Positions 48,772 to 62,984 of a DNA stretch of 64,000 nt are shown piece by piece. Under the pieces are notes generated by a model. The model was not told the origin of the DNA. It searched no databases and saw nothing but the letters and a program-made list of their open reading frames with translations. Origin of the DNA: Peromyscus leucopus (Eukaryota; Chordata; Mammalia; Rodentia; Cricetidae). Made by a program: the position numbers and the translations under genes. Within the stretch, counting starts at the first letter, position 1. Each line of letters opens with the position of its first letter. The stretch is from the NCBI RefSeq assembly GCF_004664715.2, contig NC_051086.1, positions 76,739,164-76,803,163 of the forward strand. The letters are read 5' to 3'.

Positions 48772-49597
48772 GACATGTGGACCAATGGAATTGAATTGAA
48801 GACCCTGACATTAACCCGCACTCCTATGAACATATAATTTTTGACAAAGAAGCCAAAAGTGTACAATGGTTTAAACTTTTAAATATTTTTCTTATTCTCA
48901 ACAATAGACTTGCTGACTATGTATGATTTTATCATGGATCCTAGATACTACATAATACAGTCTTCCCTATGGTCTTCAGCACATATTTACTACATGTACC
49001 ATTTACATATTTAGTACATTTTTTTCTTCAGTCTTTCTTGTGATTAATACTGCATATTAAGTCTGTGGTCACATTCAATTAAAAAAAAACTTTTTTTTTT
49101 TTTGGTCAAATGATGGTTACAGGCTGATTTTGTTTTCTATAGTCACATTCTGTTTGTGAGATATAAGTAGCTAGATAAGAGACAGATTATGAATAAATGA
49201 TAGATGATTAGATAAGATGCATAGATAGATAATAAATAGATAGCATATAAATGAAAGCTACATAGAGAAAATAAATAATAGACAGAAAGAGGATAGAAAT
49301 ACAGGAAATAATTGTGCCACTATATGTAAATATTGGTCACACAGGGCAAAAAAGCTGATGCTGAGATAATTTGCTTGGTTCTCTTTATCAGGGTGTGAAA
49401 TCATTCTCATGAGGTGTGTATACTAGAGGCCTGCTCTTTGACAGGTACCATATTGCACTCAGACAACTCAATAGAGATAAAAAGATGCATGTTCTGAGAA
49501 TCTGATGACATACTGGAAGGTACACAATTGTACAGCATCCACAGTTAACAGCAGAAAGCAAAAAAGTGTGGCCATGCTCATTAGAGGGAGGCAGGAG

Positions 49598-49656
49598 GCA
49601 AAGGAGGGAGGGACTGAAAGAGAAAGAGAGACAGACAGAGACAGAGACAGAGACAG
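49598..49656. repeat. Purine-rich simple repeat (copy 2)
   Basis: Identical to 12045-12103. Confidence 0.9.
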
Positions 49657-50149
49657 AGGTTGGTTTACCTTGCTTTCTGAAATAGTACAATTTTTAAGAT
49701 AAGGGTACACAAATCAAGTGGATGTGTATATAACCTTGTTCAGTTTTTAAATGGGTTTTATGAAAGGCAGAAATATGGGCATTGTGGATAGGTTTAATTT
49801 TGGGTGGACACAGAAACAACTCTGACTACACAACACTGATGCTTGTACCTCAAGGAGAGATATAGCTAACACAGCAAACAGTCTGTGCATGTCCTTGGGA
49901 GTCATAGCTCTTTCCCTCCCTGTGAGACAGTGAGGCCAAAGCTGATATCACATGGAAGGTCATGGAGCTTAGCACTGAAGTACCTGGGTGTCCAAGCACA
50001 TCACTAATAAGAATCCCTCGTCCATGCAAGAAAACACATTTTGGATTTTACTTCATCATGAAATAAAATGCTCTTATATTCAGCTAATCTACAGATTACA
50101 GTTCATTTGTTTGAGCACTTAACATCACTGATTTTCATAGGAGTATTGT

Positions 50150-50273
50150 TGTTTTATTTGTTTGTTTGTTTGTTTTTCCCAGTGCTGGGTACTGAATTCT
50201 GGGCCTTATAGGAGATACTTGTCAAGTGATCTAAAGCTGAGGCATGCATTCCACTCTCATAAAGGAGATTATA
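50150..50273 (-). mobile_element. tRNA-type SINE fragment (copy 2)
   Basis: Counterpart of 12597-12720; identical by eye. Confidence 0.45.
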
Positions 50274-50639
50274 TATTTTCCCTAAGTATGATGTAAACCT
50301 GTTAAAGCTTCAAATAATGGAATATAAATGTATCATTTCTCAAATTGAAATTAAGAAAATAAACAAAAGCAGAGGAGAGAGGGGAAACAAGAGAGCTGTT
50401 ATGAGGTTGATCCTCTCAGAAAGGACCATATTCTAGATGACATATAGGATGATAGACACGGAAGAGTGGACATATCCACTCTAAAATATGCTTACTTGAA
50501 TCCAATGGTATTGCTTATAAGGCTTCTATAGTATGTGGGTTAATTTTACTCATTGTTTTTAAATAATACATATTTCCATCCTTAGTACAAAATAGAAAAT
50601 AACCAATTAATATGAACATTTCATTTTCATGAGAAAGAC

Positions 50640-50641
<2 letters not shown>

Positions 50642-50685
<44 letters not shown>
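50642..50685. repeat. Microsatellite (TG)22 (copy 2)
   Basis: 22 uninterrupted TG units. Confidence 0.98.
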
Positions 50686-50688
<3 letters not shown>

Positions 50689-51915
50689 AGATCGGGAAAC
50701 AGAATTAAATACACACACATATATCAGAAATTTCAAATTTCCATTTAATATCAGCTACAACCATGGAAGACAATGAAAAAAACAATCAAAATGTTAAAGG
50801 CTCAACATCTCGACTTGAAGCTGACCTTGAATTTCAGAGTTTTATTTCCTACCATTCCAATAGTTGTTCAACATCTCACTGTGGTTATAAATTATACATC
50901 TCTAATGACTAGTGCAATTAGAGTTTACCTTACTTGTGAGAGACCACACTCTTCATCTGTGTTCTTCTGAAAAGAAATTACCTAGAATATTCTGTTAAAA
51001 CATTGAGAGTTGAATGTTATTAATTATTAGCATTTCATTTTGTAAACAAGATATAGAAAATAATGGAAAATTAGTTTTAGAAACATATGTAATTTTATGT
51101 ATTTTATTTTATAGTTAAATCTTTATTGGAGCTATATGAGAAGCAACTTAAATATCAAAAATATCAACCAAGTTTGTGTGTTTCACCAATGTGCATTGCA
51201 TTTGATTGCAAATTTACTATATATCATACTATAATCCAGGAGAATGAGATGCAACAATTTTGTACTTTCTTGTTATAATGGAGTGAGGATTTCCTGGTGG
51301 CATAGAGGCCAGTCTCATCAGGCAGCCACATGTGTGCAGTGTGTATGCCAACCTCGGGTGATAATTCAGCAGATGTCTCATGTTTTCATGATAGCAGACA
51401 ATGTAAAATATATTTTCCTGCTCTAAGTGCCATAAAATATAAAAGATATAAATTCCGGACATATTTGTACTGTGAATATTTTTTTTGCATGTTACTCTTT
51501 GGTACTGTTTGTATGTTTCTTGAGGAGGGTATTGTTTTCACTCATTTTATTATTCTTAGCCATGTCAGCTTACTATATGCTTTCAATAAGGGAATATTTC
51601 ACTAAATGAATGAATAGATTAAAGATGAATTAATAAATAGAGTAATCAAATAATTGATTAGTTAAAAGATCAATGGATTTGTTATAGTCTCCCTTTCCTG
51701 CCTAAAATGCCTGTAGGCTATAATCAATTTAATTGTGTTATAGTACACAAAGATTGGGTCAAACATATTTCTGTATACACATATACTCCCAAGATTCCTA
51801 ATAATACATTTTATACTTCAGCACAATTTTTAGGCTCATAGTTTCCTTGTAAAACACATAAACAACACCTACTGTGAAAATGGACATTTTTAAAGCTACA
51901 GAGGGTTTCTGTTAT

Positions 51916-52142
51916 AATTCTGTTGATAGAGTGTTTGCCTAACATGCACAAGACCCTCAACCAGTCCATAATCCTACATTAACCAGGCATAGTGGTTTGA
52001 ATCTTTAATCCAAGCACTTGGGTGGAGGAATCAGAAGGATTAGAAGTTCTAGGTCAGTGAGGTTTGTGTGTAGTTCAAGGCTCACCTGGGACAGAATCCA
52101 CCACCACTATGGTTGTCAAAGTAAAATAAAACAAAATAAAAA
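51916..52142 (+). mobile_element. B4-type SINE (copy 2)
   Basis: Counterpart of 14362-14588. Confidence 0.75.
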
Positions 52143-52917
52143 TGAATAAGTCATTTAGAATCCTCTTTATTCTTTAAGTTTTATTATATGTTTGCAGTCA
52201 GTAATTGCTTCCCAGGTACAGGTGACTTCCTTTATCTCAAGCAATGTGACCTCAACACTCAACCTGGATTTTGCTGATGTGTCTCATTTCAAATATTGAG
52301 CCATTTACTTTTTGGCAGAGGCACATTGCTTAGTGCCAAGTAATTTAGAAAGCTAGAAGAAACTCCAGTTGGGAGTCAGGGAGAGCTGCATCAGGTGCCA
52401 AGTATTCTTTTCCTATCAAATGAAGAAGCTGGTAAATGAGAGTAAATTTTGCAGATCTCTGCTAGCAAGAACAATTGCAATTCAAAGGCCCAAGCCTCAG
52501 TTCTCCCCAGGAAGAAACATGACATTCCCTTTACAACTCCATTCCTCACTGTGGGGATTGACCCATGGGAGCTATCCAGATAGAATATCGGAGTCAGTGG
52601 GATGACACTTTTTTTTTTTTTTTTTTTTGCAGCTATGTATATTCGGCTAATATACTCAGCTGACTACTAGAACTATTCATGGCCACATTCTCGAATTTTC
52701 TATATCTCTTTAAATGCTTTCCCATCAGTATCTCTGGCTTAATTGTTAGCAATTGGATTTTTACAAAGTGCTACATAAAGTTGGAAAATAACTAATTACC
52801 AATACATATTCATCGCTATGATTTTATTTAAAAGCAAAATGAATAGCATCAGATGATCATGCTTTGTAGAATCTCAAAATTAAATTACAAACCATGATTT
52901 GAATGTTGATAACAAAC

Positions 52918-52922
<5 letters not shown>

Positions 52923-52970
<48 letters not shown>
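52923..52970. repeat. Microsatellite (AG)24 (copy 2)
   Basis: 24 uninterrupted AG units. Confidence 0.98.
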
Positions 52971-52972
<2 letters not shown>

Positions 52973-54067
52973 GATCTATTAATTCATCAGTGATTTTATA
53001 GCAGCAGTAATGTTGTTTGGATTGTAATAAAATGCTATGACTAAATTATAGTTTTAAATGACTCTGGGTGTTGGATAATTAATGATGGAATTTAATCCAA
53101 TCAGTTGTAGAAAACCTTATTTTAGTGGGACAAACCAGTGCATAACTATGTCATTGGAGAAGACTGCTTAAGCACCTTTCTGAGCAGAAGTATTCTGGCC
53201 AGTTGCATTAGACAACAATAATAAAAGAAGCACAGATCCATTAAACAATTTGGTTAAAGATACCAAGCACATTTGTTTATGGATACTGTATTTATTGGTA
53301 ACTCTACCCTAGACTCTGTGGCTACTTAAGAACTGTGCCTCAATTGCATGACAGTTTTAAAGTATATTTAGCTAGTAAACCAACATCAGATAGTGAAAAT
53401 TGTCTTTGTAAGCTTTTTACAATGTCTGTTTCCTAGTCAAGTTGATAGTTATTAATTAACCAAAGACAATAAGGGCATAGCCCTTAATTTTCATTTACTG
53501 TCAGACAAGCCTTATTCTTTCCTACATACATGTTTTTATGAATGCTGTCTCAACTAAAAGCAATACTAAGCATTCCCCATTTTGAGCAGGAAGGCCCTCC
53601 AGTGTCTTGAAAATACATGTCATTCCCACTTCTGCCCTGGGATTTTTCACTCAGACACTTGCTTCCCATTTTAACACTGGATTCATTTAAGGCTTAGCAA
53701 ATGCATTGCATATATGGTTGTGGAATGGTGTCATAGATTACCTTTAAAGGTTTTTAAACCTACTACAAGAAGAAGAACCACATGGAGATCGAGCTTCTGT
53801 GTAGAAGCAGTCAGAGCTCTGGGTCATTGTTTCTAATTGGGATGATTATTGATTTCTTTGGGCTCCTCAAGAATCTTCTAAATATGTTGGAAAGATATTT
53901 AACATAGTTTTTTAAAGTCTATAACTGTTGATTTATTGCTTAGAGGCTGAAGTCAAGAGGTGGGCAAGCTGACTTTTCTTGTCTGCATCTCATAAGTGAT
54001 GTTTTTAGGACAGTTATGTCTTCTTTATAGGGCTCAGTTTCCACTTCCATAAAAAAGCTTACATGAG

Positions 54068-54445
54068 TGTCTTAGTTACTTTATCCTTCCTGTGATAAAA
54101 TATTCTGTCAAAAGCACCTTGAGAGAGAAAGTGTTTATTTTGGGTTACAATTACCCAAAGATGTAGTTCATCATGGCAAGAAATTCATAGCACTCAGCAG
54201 GGAAAGCTTGATTACAGGAGTGAGAGGCTGGCTGGTCACATTGTGTCAGAATCCAAGAATTAGAGATGGAACAGGAAATTGGGCCCTGATAAAAATTTGG
54301 GGGGTTGCATGCAGTGATCCACTTCTTATAGTGAAATTCACTTCCTATAGTATCCACTACATTCCCAAGCAGTGTTATTAAATGCTGCCCAAATGTTCAC
54401 ACATATGAGTCTAATAGGGAAGAGGATTTCACATTCAACTGCAAC
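54068..54445. mobile_element. LTR-like dispersed repeat (copy 2)
   Basis: Counterpart of 16511-16888; identical length and near-identical sequence. Confidence 0.55.
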
Positions 54446-55360
54446 TATGCATATCATATTTATAACATATAGAATACATTTATCATGTCATCTAATAGTT
54501 AATAAGGGTTATAATGTTGTAATTATTTTCATGGTTTTATTGTCTTCTGGATATGACTTTCCTGTGGCTATTAGCCTATCTATTTCTTAGTAGCGTGCCA
54601 TAAAACAAATTAATCAGAGGAAAAAAAAAAACAGGAATACAGGATTAGATTGTGGGAAGGAGTTTACCCTGGGTCTCTTTTCCTAGATAAGTTCTTGGCC
54701 TTATGTTTTCATTATTACTGCAATCAGCCTAGTAAGCAGCAATAATACAAAAATGTTTTCATGCAGAGCACTTAACCAAATGGTTTGACCAAGGTTCTCT
54801 AGGACTTCATTTATGAAATGTTCAAACCAGCAGCATTGTGAAGACATGAAGGAATAATGGGGTTATAGGCATACAATATTATATATGAATTCAATTGATT
54901 AGTGGGCCTGATTCATAAGCAAGAATGAAGCTTTTAGTGAGATTCCATTTCCATGAAATCACCACGGTCTTTGCAAAGCACTTGTTATTTTATCTAAGCT
55001 GCAGGCCAGCAGTTAGTGTCAAAGTGAGGACAGTGTACGGTGGGTTGTCTGTTTGGCCCTTGGGTGATCAACGCTGGAGTGTCTGGAATTTATCAGTTTC
55101 AAAGTTAAACACTTTTCCGGATCACTGCTTTATTGATTCTAGTTCAACCTTCATTGTTTCTCTTGAATAATTGTTTTCTGCAGTTAGAAGGGTACAAGTG
55201 ACCTGGAAGAATAAAGTGGGGAAATGAGAGAGGGATTTACTTAGGAAGGATGAGAAAGATAAAAGCAGAAGATGTAGGGAGGAAGGTAAAATAACAGTAA
55301 GGATGTCTGAAAAAGTCATATAAAATCATACTATCTACCTAAGCCTGCACATGCATACAC

Positions 55361-55823
55361 TGTAGATGTAACCAACCATCTTATTAAATAAGAAACACAG
55401 AGCCAATACAGAGATGAAAGCCAAGAGGTCAGAGCAATAGCTAAGAGCTAAAAACCTTACCCTTCACTGTGATTGTCACCCTACCTCTCCAAAAGAGACC
55501 CACTTCCTGTGTGTCTGTCTTTTTATAGTGTTTCTGTTCTGCTTTCTCATTGGTCATAAACCCAACCACTGTCTATCTGTACAGACCTCCAGGTCTTCTA
55601 TGGTTGGTATTGAGATTAAAGGCATGTGTCTCCATGCTGGCTGTATCCTTGAACACACAGAGATCTGCCTAGCTCTGCCTCCCAAGAGCTGGGATTAAAG
55701 GCATGCACCACCACCGCCCAGCCCCTGCGATGGCTTGCTATTAGCTCTGACCCCAGACAACTTTATTTATTAACATACAAATAAAATCACATTTCAGTAC
55801 AAATAAAATATCACCATAATACA
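55361..55823 (-). mobile_element. LTR-like cricetid repeat (copy 2)
   Basis: Counterpart of 17806-18270, two single bases shorter ('attaaaggc' and 'ctgaccccag'). Confidence 0.5.
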
Positions 55824-56569
55824 CTCCTATAATTTAAATGAAAATTTCCCATCTGGCATGACTATGTTGTCCCCAAGATCCATAGCTTATGTAACAAAAA
55901 CCCCAACACCAGGCATGAGAACCTCTTTTTTGAGTTGTTGGTCGGAGCTGTCAGATTGATTCCCAAAACATATTCCGCCGCTGTTACCCTTAGCTGCTCC
56001 CTCAAGGTGGAAAGTAAGTCCCTACTGCTGAAGAAACCAAGCACTTGAGACACAGGACTTGAAGGACATGAGCTAGATCTCACCTTAAAACCTTCTGCCC
56101 TAGAACTACCTTAAATGACCAGAATGAAGGGTACCATGCAAGCTTTCAAATTAAGGAGTCAAACAGTAGTTTTACCCAGATACGACACCTATGTGCCAGA
56201 ACAATGACCAGTATGGCACAATAAACCATAAGGGTGCAATAGTGGTGCACATAACTTGGTAGTAGCCAACAGCTCTCTTATTGAACATAAGATCTGCTCA
56301 ATAAGAGAGAAGGTATGTCTAGTACTGGAATCCTAGCCAACTACTCAAAGCTGGTGAAGTTATGAATATTGGAGTAGAACTTATAACTGACATTTTGATA
56401 AATCACACAATCCCTAGCTACTTTCTAAATAGTTATATTTAAACTTACAGATAAATGTAGTTCTCACCCGTCATCAAGAAAGCACTCTGCAACAGAGAGC
56501 ATTACAGAAAAACATAACTATCTAACTGCAAATTTTGAGAGCCTAATCCTAATTGATACCGTCCTATTT

Positions 56570-56900
56570 TGCTATGGGTATCACTCTGTATAAATAAACA
56601 CTGATTGGCCAGTAGCGCGACTAACAGAGAGGAAAATTGAGGGAACAGGAAGGCAGAGGGGGAGACTGCTGGAGCCGATGCCAGGACAAGGAAGATGTAA
56701 GGTACCAGTAAGACAAGAACCACGTGGCAAAGTATAGATTAATAAAAATGGGCTAAATATAAGAGTAAGAGCTAGACAATAATAGGCCTGAGCTAATGGC
56801 CAAGCAGTTTAAACAATATAAGCGTCTGTGTGTTTATTTTATAATTGGGCTAAGGGACTGCCGGGGCTTGGTGGGACCTGAAGAGAAAACTCCAGCTACA
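56570..56900 (+). mobile_element. Solo LTR (copy 2)
   Basis: The same 331 bp with ctattt at 56564-56569 and 56901-56906. Confidence 0.75.
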
Positions 56901-56931
56901 CTATTTGATTACTATTAAAATTGCAGCAATC

Positions 56932-57078
56932 AAGCGAGGCGTTGGTGTCGCATGCCTTTAATCCAGCACTCGGGAGGCAGAGCCAGCGGATCTCTGTGAG
57001 TTCGAGGCCACCCTGGGCTACCAAGTGAGCTCCAGGAAAGGCGCAAAGCTACACAGAGAAACCCTGTCTCGAAAAAAC

Positions 57079-57105
<27 letters not shown>
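56932..57105 (+). mobile_element. B1 SINE (copy 2)
   Basis: Counterpart of 19377-19552; target duplication at 56917-56931 and 57106-57120. It differs by a few single-base indels ('ttaatccagc', 'gagccagcgg'). Confidence 0.93.
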
Positions 57106-57112
<7 letters not shown>

Positions 57113-57380
57113 CAGCAATCTACTACTAAGCTGATGCACTAATCTACAACACAACTCCTGCATTTAAGGCTATGGAATCATCAGGGAAAGAGGGAGTCAA
57201 AGATTAGAAAAGCCAAATGATCATGGAGTTGGCTTTGAGACTGTTCCTCACAGAATTGCCAGAGGCATTTTCTGTTAAAGTTTCACCAACATGGCTGCCC
57301 AAGCTTGACCTGAACAAGGAAGATACCAATAGACATGGTAATGTGGAGAAGAGAAAGCTCACAAGGCTTCATTGTTGTTG

Positions 57381-57521
57381 CTTTTTAAGACAGGGTTTCT
57401 CTGTGTAGTCCTTCTTGTCTTGGAACTTGCTCTGTAGATCAGGCTGGCCTTGAACTCAGGCAACTGCCTGCCTCTGCCTCCTGAGTGCAGAGCTTAAAGG
57501 AGTGTGCCCCCTCCATCTAGC
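57381..57521 (-). mobile_element. B1 SINE, minus strand (copy 2)
   Basis: Counterpart of 19827-19967. Confidence 0.9.
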
Positions 57522-58344
57522 AAAAAAGCATTTTAACCACTGAGGCATCTCCTCTGTCTGCTTACAAGAACTTAATCCTAGATGGCACTGTAGGATATGG
57601 AGGAGACTAAATAATGATGAGTGTAGGAGAAATAGTCTACTTTAGGAAAGACCACAGTAATTGGCTACCCAATACCAAGTGTTCAACATAGAAAATATAT
57701 ACATACTAATAACATATAGCATTGAGTGGGTTGTGTATGTGCATATATATTGCCCACACATATATGTATATGAACACATACATGTAACAACAATTGAAGG
57801 AAAAGAGACCATGAATCTGAAAGAGAATAGAGAGATGTACATTGCATAATTAGAGGGAAGAATTGATGTCATTATATTACCATCACAAAAATATTAGAAC
57901 AAAATGAATAAATTATATCTAATGTTTAAAAAAAGAGTAACTGACTTCTTTGACTTATCATATAGGAAGAGTGTTGGTCTCAGAACACTGTCAAAATAAG
58001 TTTCAGAGTAGGCAATGCTCAATAGTCTTTAATTGCCTGGAGAGTTTACCAGCTCTCCTATTTAGTGGGACCTCTGAATCTTGATATCTTCTATGGTGTG
58101 CTTTCTCTTCAGTGATGAAAGCACAGGCACTGCTGTTAAAATTACCACCTTACTGACTGGTTTAGGTATTTTGGCATTGCAAAGTTGCTTAATGTATTTT
58201 TAAAGGATAATTAAGCTTTATGCCTCAGAAAATTGTGTCTGAGATATATTTTATATCTTATAGAATTATTTGTAAATTTAATATGAACTTATATTAGTAA
58301 TGGTTCTCATTGCATGGCTATACATCTAGTACACAGCAACAACG

Positions 58345-58745
58345 AATAGGAAGAAGGATTTAATTTTCTCCAATTTTTAGGTAGATACAGTCTATCATGG
58401 AAGGAGAGGCTTGGCAGTGCTTAGCAGCAGGAGCAAGCAGCAGGGATTCCTCATATCTGTGCAAAAGACAGGTAAAGAAAAGTGAATGCTGTTGCCAAGG
58501 TATCATTTTCCTTACCCCCATGTTATTCAGTCAGTCCCAGATGCCTTTGGGATGGGTGTTCCTTCCTTAGTTAACCCTTCTGAAAACAATGCTGTAGATA
58601 CCCCAGTGTTGTGTCTTTTAAAGCTAGTAGAGCTGCTAAAGAAGATTAACCATTCTTGCACCATAAAAGAAAATGATGACTTCAAACCCTCTTCTCAGTG
58701 TTTGTGACAAACATAATTCTAAAACCAACATGGTTATTTTAATAA
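58345..58745. mobile_element. LTR-like (MaLR-type) remnant (copy 2)
   Basis: Counterpart of 20790-21190. Confidence 0.5.
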
Positions 58746-60160
58746 GTAAATAAGATGTAAACAATCAGAGTGCTTAGAATATTGTTGGTCATATAGAGAG
58801 GATGTATATATCCATATTCCTTGAAGAACGGTATCAAATACTCTGCCATCATGTTATCAGCCAATAATAAAATCTGCTCTTGCTCAAGTCTTTTATATAA
58901 AGTGATATATAAATCCTATCTCTGTCCTTTCATATACCTTATCTCATCTCTACATTACTTTTAACACCTAAGAGTTGCTGTACTTATTACTTAGGCAATA
59001 AGAGCAAGACTAGAAAGTGCATGTTGTCTGCATAGGGACAACTTATTTTTTCTGCAAAATGGTTTTCATTTGTAATCAATGGAATCTTCAAGTGCAGAAC
59101 ACGAATACATGGAGAAGCTAACTAAATATATGGAGATATTTGTGTTACATACTATTACACAATAATATTTTTCCCATGTTACATATGAACTTGTTGATGC
59201 TGAGACAGTTGAAAAGCTGACCAGAGTCACGAGGGATGAGTATTATGAAGTTTGGACTCAAGCCCAGCCATCAACTGGGATTATGAGTTACTACTTTTGA
59301 ATTATGTGTGGAATATGTACAGTTTCCTAGAAGAGACACATTCATTCTCATTTTAATCAACATATCTTACAATATGGAGAACCAAGCAGTAGAATCTATT
59401 TTTAATTCCAATGAAGTAAAATAACAGTTTTGAAAAAAGAAAGAGAAGCTAAGATTTATAAGATAAAAAGCTCAAAGCCTCAGGTAACTCCTAGTTAAAT
59501 AAATAGAAATACATAAGATATAGCAGTAATAAAAGATGATGAGCTTCATGGTTAAACAGAATAAAAGTCTCACCACTTAGAAATGTGAGGTCAACATGAC
59601 AGTTTTTCATTCGGTACTAGCCACTCATATTTAAATGTGTAAACACTGATTTGTAAAAACAAGGATTTATTTCAAAATAGTTTGTAACACTATAAAGTCC
59701 AAATAAAACAATGCTACAGACTGAATTTGACCACAGAGCCACTGGTACACAATATTCATAAAACATACCACAACTACCTGATGAGGAATGTCTGGTAAAC
59801 ACAAAGAAGTGACCTGCCTCTAATACAAGACTCTCCATTTGTGAAATAAATTCCACTGAAAACAACTTCCATTAGGTATTGAGTGCATTGCAGTCAAACT
59901 AGAAATACAAAATGAATCCAGGTCTTACTGGACTGCAAAACTATGGTGCAAGCCATAAGAGAATGCTGCAGAAACTTCGGACCTTCATTCCCACCTCACT
60001 TTGCAAATTATCTATCCTTACCTCTGGCATGTGGATATTTTTCATTGAAATACAATAAGGCAATAAACATTTTTTACAGTGACAATATTGATAAATGTTT
60101 GTAATCCTGGTTAGTTTGTTTATACTGTTTTTGTTTATTGTCTAGTTTTTGCTGTTTCTT

Positions 60161-60279
60161 GTTTGTTTTGATTTGAGACAAAGTCTCCATATATAGCACT
60201 TTCTGACCTGGAACTTCCAGACATCTTCCAGCCTCTGCTACCTGAGTGCTGGAATTAAAGTCACATGACACATGCTGAC
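60161..60279 (-). mobile_element. Diverged B1 SINE (copy 2)
   Basis: Counterpart of 22603-22722. Confidence 0.65.
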
Positions 60280-60757
60280 TAACATTTGTTTTTGGTGCTG
60301 TGGACTACTACTTCACTCTAAGTAGGTCTCACTGTGGAATAAATAGCAGAGATCCCCAACTCACAATCACTAACCAGTCTGGAGGTTTTCTAGAACAATT
60401 GATTGTCAGACTCCATAATGAAAGTAGCAAACTGAATCAGCTTGAAATATTTAGAATATACTTAACATTCTGCCCTTAGTAGTGTGCATGTCTAGTATTC
60501 AGCTAACTGGTGAAATGGAGAAATGTACAGAGAACACAGAACTTTTAAACTATGTCCTCCAAGGCAAAATATACAATATCACTGGAAAACTAAGTCTTTC
60601 TAGGGAGGAACTATGCTACTAATACTATTTCATTATTTATAACTATTGTCTTGATAGTCTCACAAGGCTAAAATAGAGATTTAAGTTTGCATTTGAACAT
60701 GTGGAATTCCTTCCCTTTTTAATGGCAACGACTATTAAATGTGATTCTTTTATATTT

Positions 60758-61102
60758 TTGTTTGTTTTTGTTTGTGCATGTGTGTGTGCATGTGCACACA
60801 AATGCATGTTTCCGTGCATGAGTGACAGGCAACTTGGCACAAGTGTGGAGGCCAACAATTTCAAATGCTCATTGCTTCCTCCTTGTTTGTCTTGTTCACT
60901 TCTGTGAGGGCAGAGCTATCTAGCCCACAGAGTCCTAAGGATTCTCCTGTTTCTACCTCCCATCCTCATACCTTAGAAATTTTGAGATTGCCGATACCTC
61001 TATCTGACTTAGCAGTGATCTGGGGATCCATAGTCAGGCCTACATGCTCATTCATGCTTCCTGCTGTACCATGTTTTATATCTACTGGGCCACAGCCTTA
61101 TT
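60758..61102 (-). mobile_element. Composite SINE (copy 2)
   Basis: Counterpart of 23201-23545; the same open frames over it in both copies are not genes. Confidence 0.45.
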
Positions 61103-62949
61103 AAATGGTAATCATTTTTATCATCCCATTCTTCAGCACTACATGAGGTGTTTTTTCATATTCCATCATGAAAGAGAGACAAAGTCTTGCATGTTCTTCC
61201 ACCCATATTAGGAGATTTACAGCACTACCAGAAAAAGGAAATGAAGTCACGTCCATTTAATTCTGAAATGAAAATTAAGCGAATCACATCACCTATAGTA
61301 GAATATATAGTGCTAAAAGTTGTCATAGGTACCATGTCCTACAATGAATCTAATGTGATGAACATAAACTGCCTCAGATAGCATCTTAGAAAAATTAAAA
61401 CCTTGAACATATAGGAAGACTTTTTTTCCTATTTCCTAAAGGGGAATTAAATGATCATAGGCCATGGCAGATAACATTCTAATCAGAATACGAAACATCA
61501 ATTTTCTTACCAGGACAATCAACAGCATAGCTAGAATGATGAATTGATTCAATTTATTTACATGTGTCATCTGTTATCCCAATTCCTTCAAATGTGAAAT
61601 AGCATTAATTCCATACTTTGAAGAGGAATTTCCAACTCTCTGGTGTCACTGTGGATAGATCTGTTATTTGTCGCCAAGAACAAGGTGATGTTTCCTGCCC
61701 CTCCTGCCATATTGCTTTGACACTTTCTCTTATCACTAGAGGCACAGAACCTGCTACAAAGGAAGCAAAGCAATGCAGACAGTGACGGTAGAAGAAGACG
61801 TTTTAGCTACAGTGAGGGATTCCAACCCAAGGATCCAGGTTTCACACTCAGTTTACAGAAGGCTGAAAGTGGCATCCACATGGAAGCCCGTGCTTTGTGA
61901 ACAACTGGAGAGATCCTGGTGGAAAAGCAGTAAAGCTATTTTCTAGTCTTTAAATGACTGTCAGATCAAAGGGGCAATGTAAGTGCTCTGGGCTCTTTGT
62001 AATGCCCAAGCTCTGAACAAAACGGCATTCTGCTATCCTTCAAAGTGTGATAAAGAATTCCTTGTAATATCCCGGCGAGGTCAGTGCAGTTACTGATAGC
62101 CCTTTGTGGAGATTTTGCATTTCTCTAGAGTGCACTGATAAATGATAAATTTTGCAGTGCATCCAAAGAAAGAATGAAGGTCTCTTTCTAACTATTTAGC
62201 TGGTAACTGAATGACAATTTTAAAAATTGTCCTCCTGAATGCCACCACTGTCCATGATTTTAAAGTGAAAAGAAATATCTCAAGTTCTATGTATCTCCAA
62301 AGTTATATTAAAACATAATTATCACGCAAGTCATACCGTCTTTGATTTATTGCAATAAGTAGAATCTATTGTTAAAAATACCATACACAACCCTTTAACA
62401 ACACTTTTTCTCTTGTGACTAACTCACAGGTATTGGTCATTTTAGCATTTATGTCCCTTATAAATATTGTTCTCACCTTGGATCTAATCCTCTATTGTAG
62501 TGCACTTCTCCTTGAAACCAAGTAGCTTGAAATTTTACAGGTATCACCAGCAGAAGGTGAAAAATCAGCAAATGGCCATGCTTTATTCTTATACCTAAGA
62601 GTCTTAAACATAGCGCTTTCCTCCTGAGATTCTATCAAAGATTGTTCAAAATCAAGTCAGGTAGTTAAATGTTTGGCTTTATTTCATGTACCATAAAAAA
62701 TTATCTTGTGCAAGTCCTGAATCTAGAATTCTTTCTCTTAATGAATGCTTCAGCACTAAGTATTGAAAAGCAATTTAATTTTATGAAACTCTAAGTATCA
62801 AGTCTTAGAAGCCATTATTTATATGATGAATCTGTGACTTGCCAATCTGCCTTGAAGCACTGTACAGAATTTTTTGCTTGTTGTGTTTTCTTTATTGCTG
62901 TAGTGCATGCTGCTATTTACTGTGGAAAGATAATCTCAGAGCAAGGAAA

Positions 62950-62950
<1 letters not shown>

Positions 62951-62980
<30 letters not shown>
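62951..62980. repeat. Microsatellite (TG)15 (copy 2)
   Basis: 15 uninterrupted TG units. Confidence 0.97.

Positions 62981-62984
<4 letters not shown>

Larger units (their letters stand above)
47289..48866 (-). mobile_element. 5'-inverted LINE-1 with nested B1 (copy 2)
   Basis: Counterpart of 9762-11313, with the same target-site duplication at 47278-47288 and 48867-48877. The minus-oriented part (about 47350-48480) differs from copy 1 by roughly twenty substitutions, far more than anywhere else in the duplication. Confidence 0.85.
55868..57380 (+). mobile_element. Old dispersed rodent repeat, interrupted (copy 2)
   Basis: Counterpart of 18315-19826 with the same two nested insertions. Confidence 0.55.
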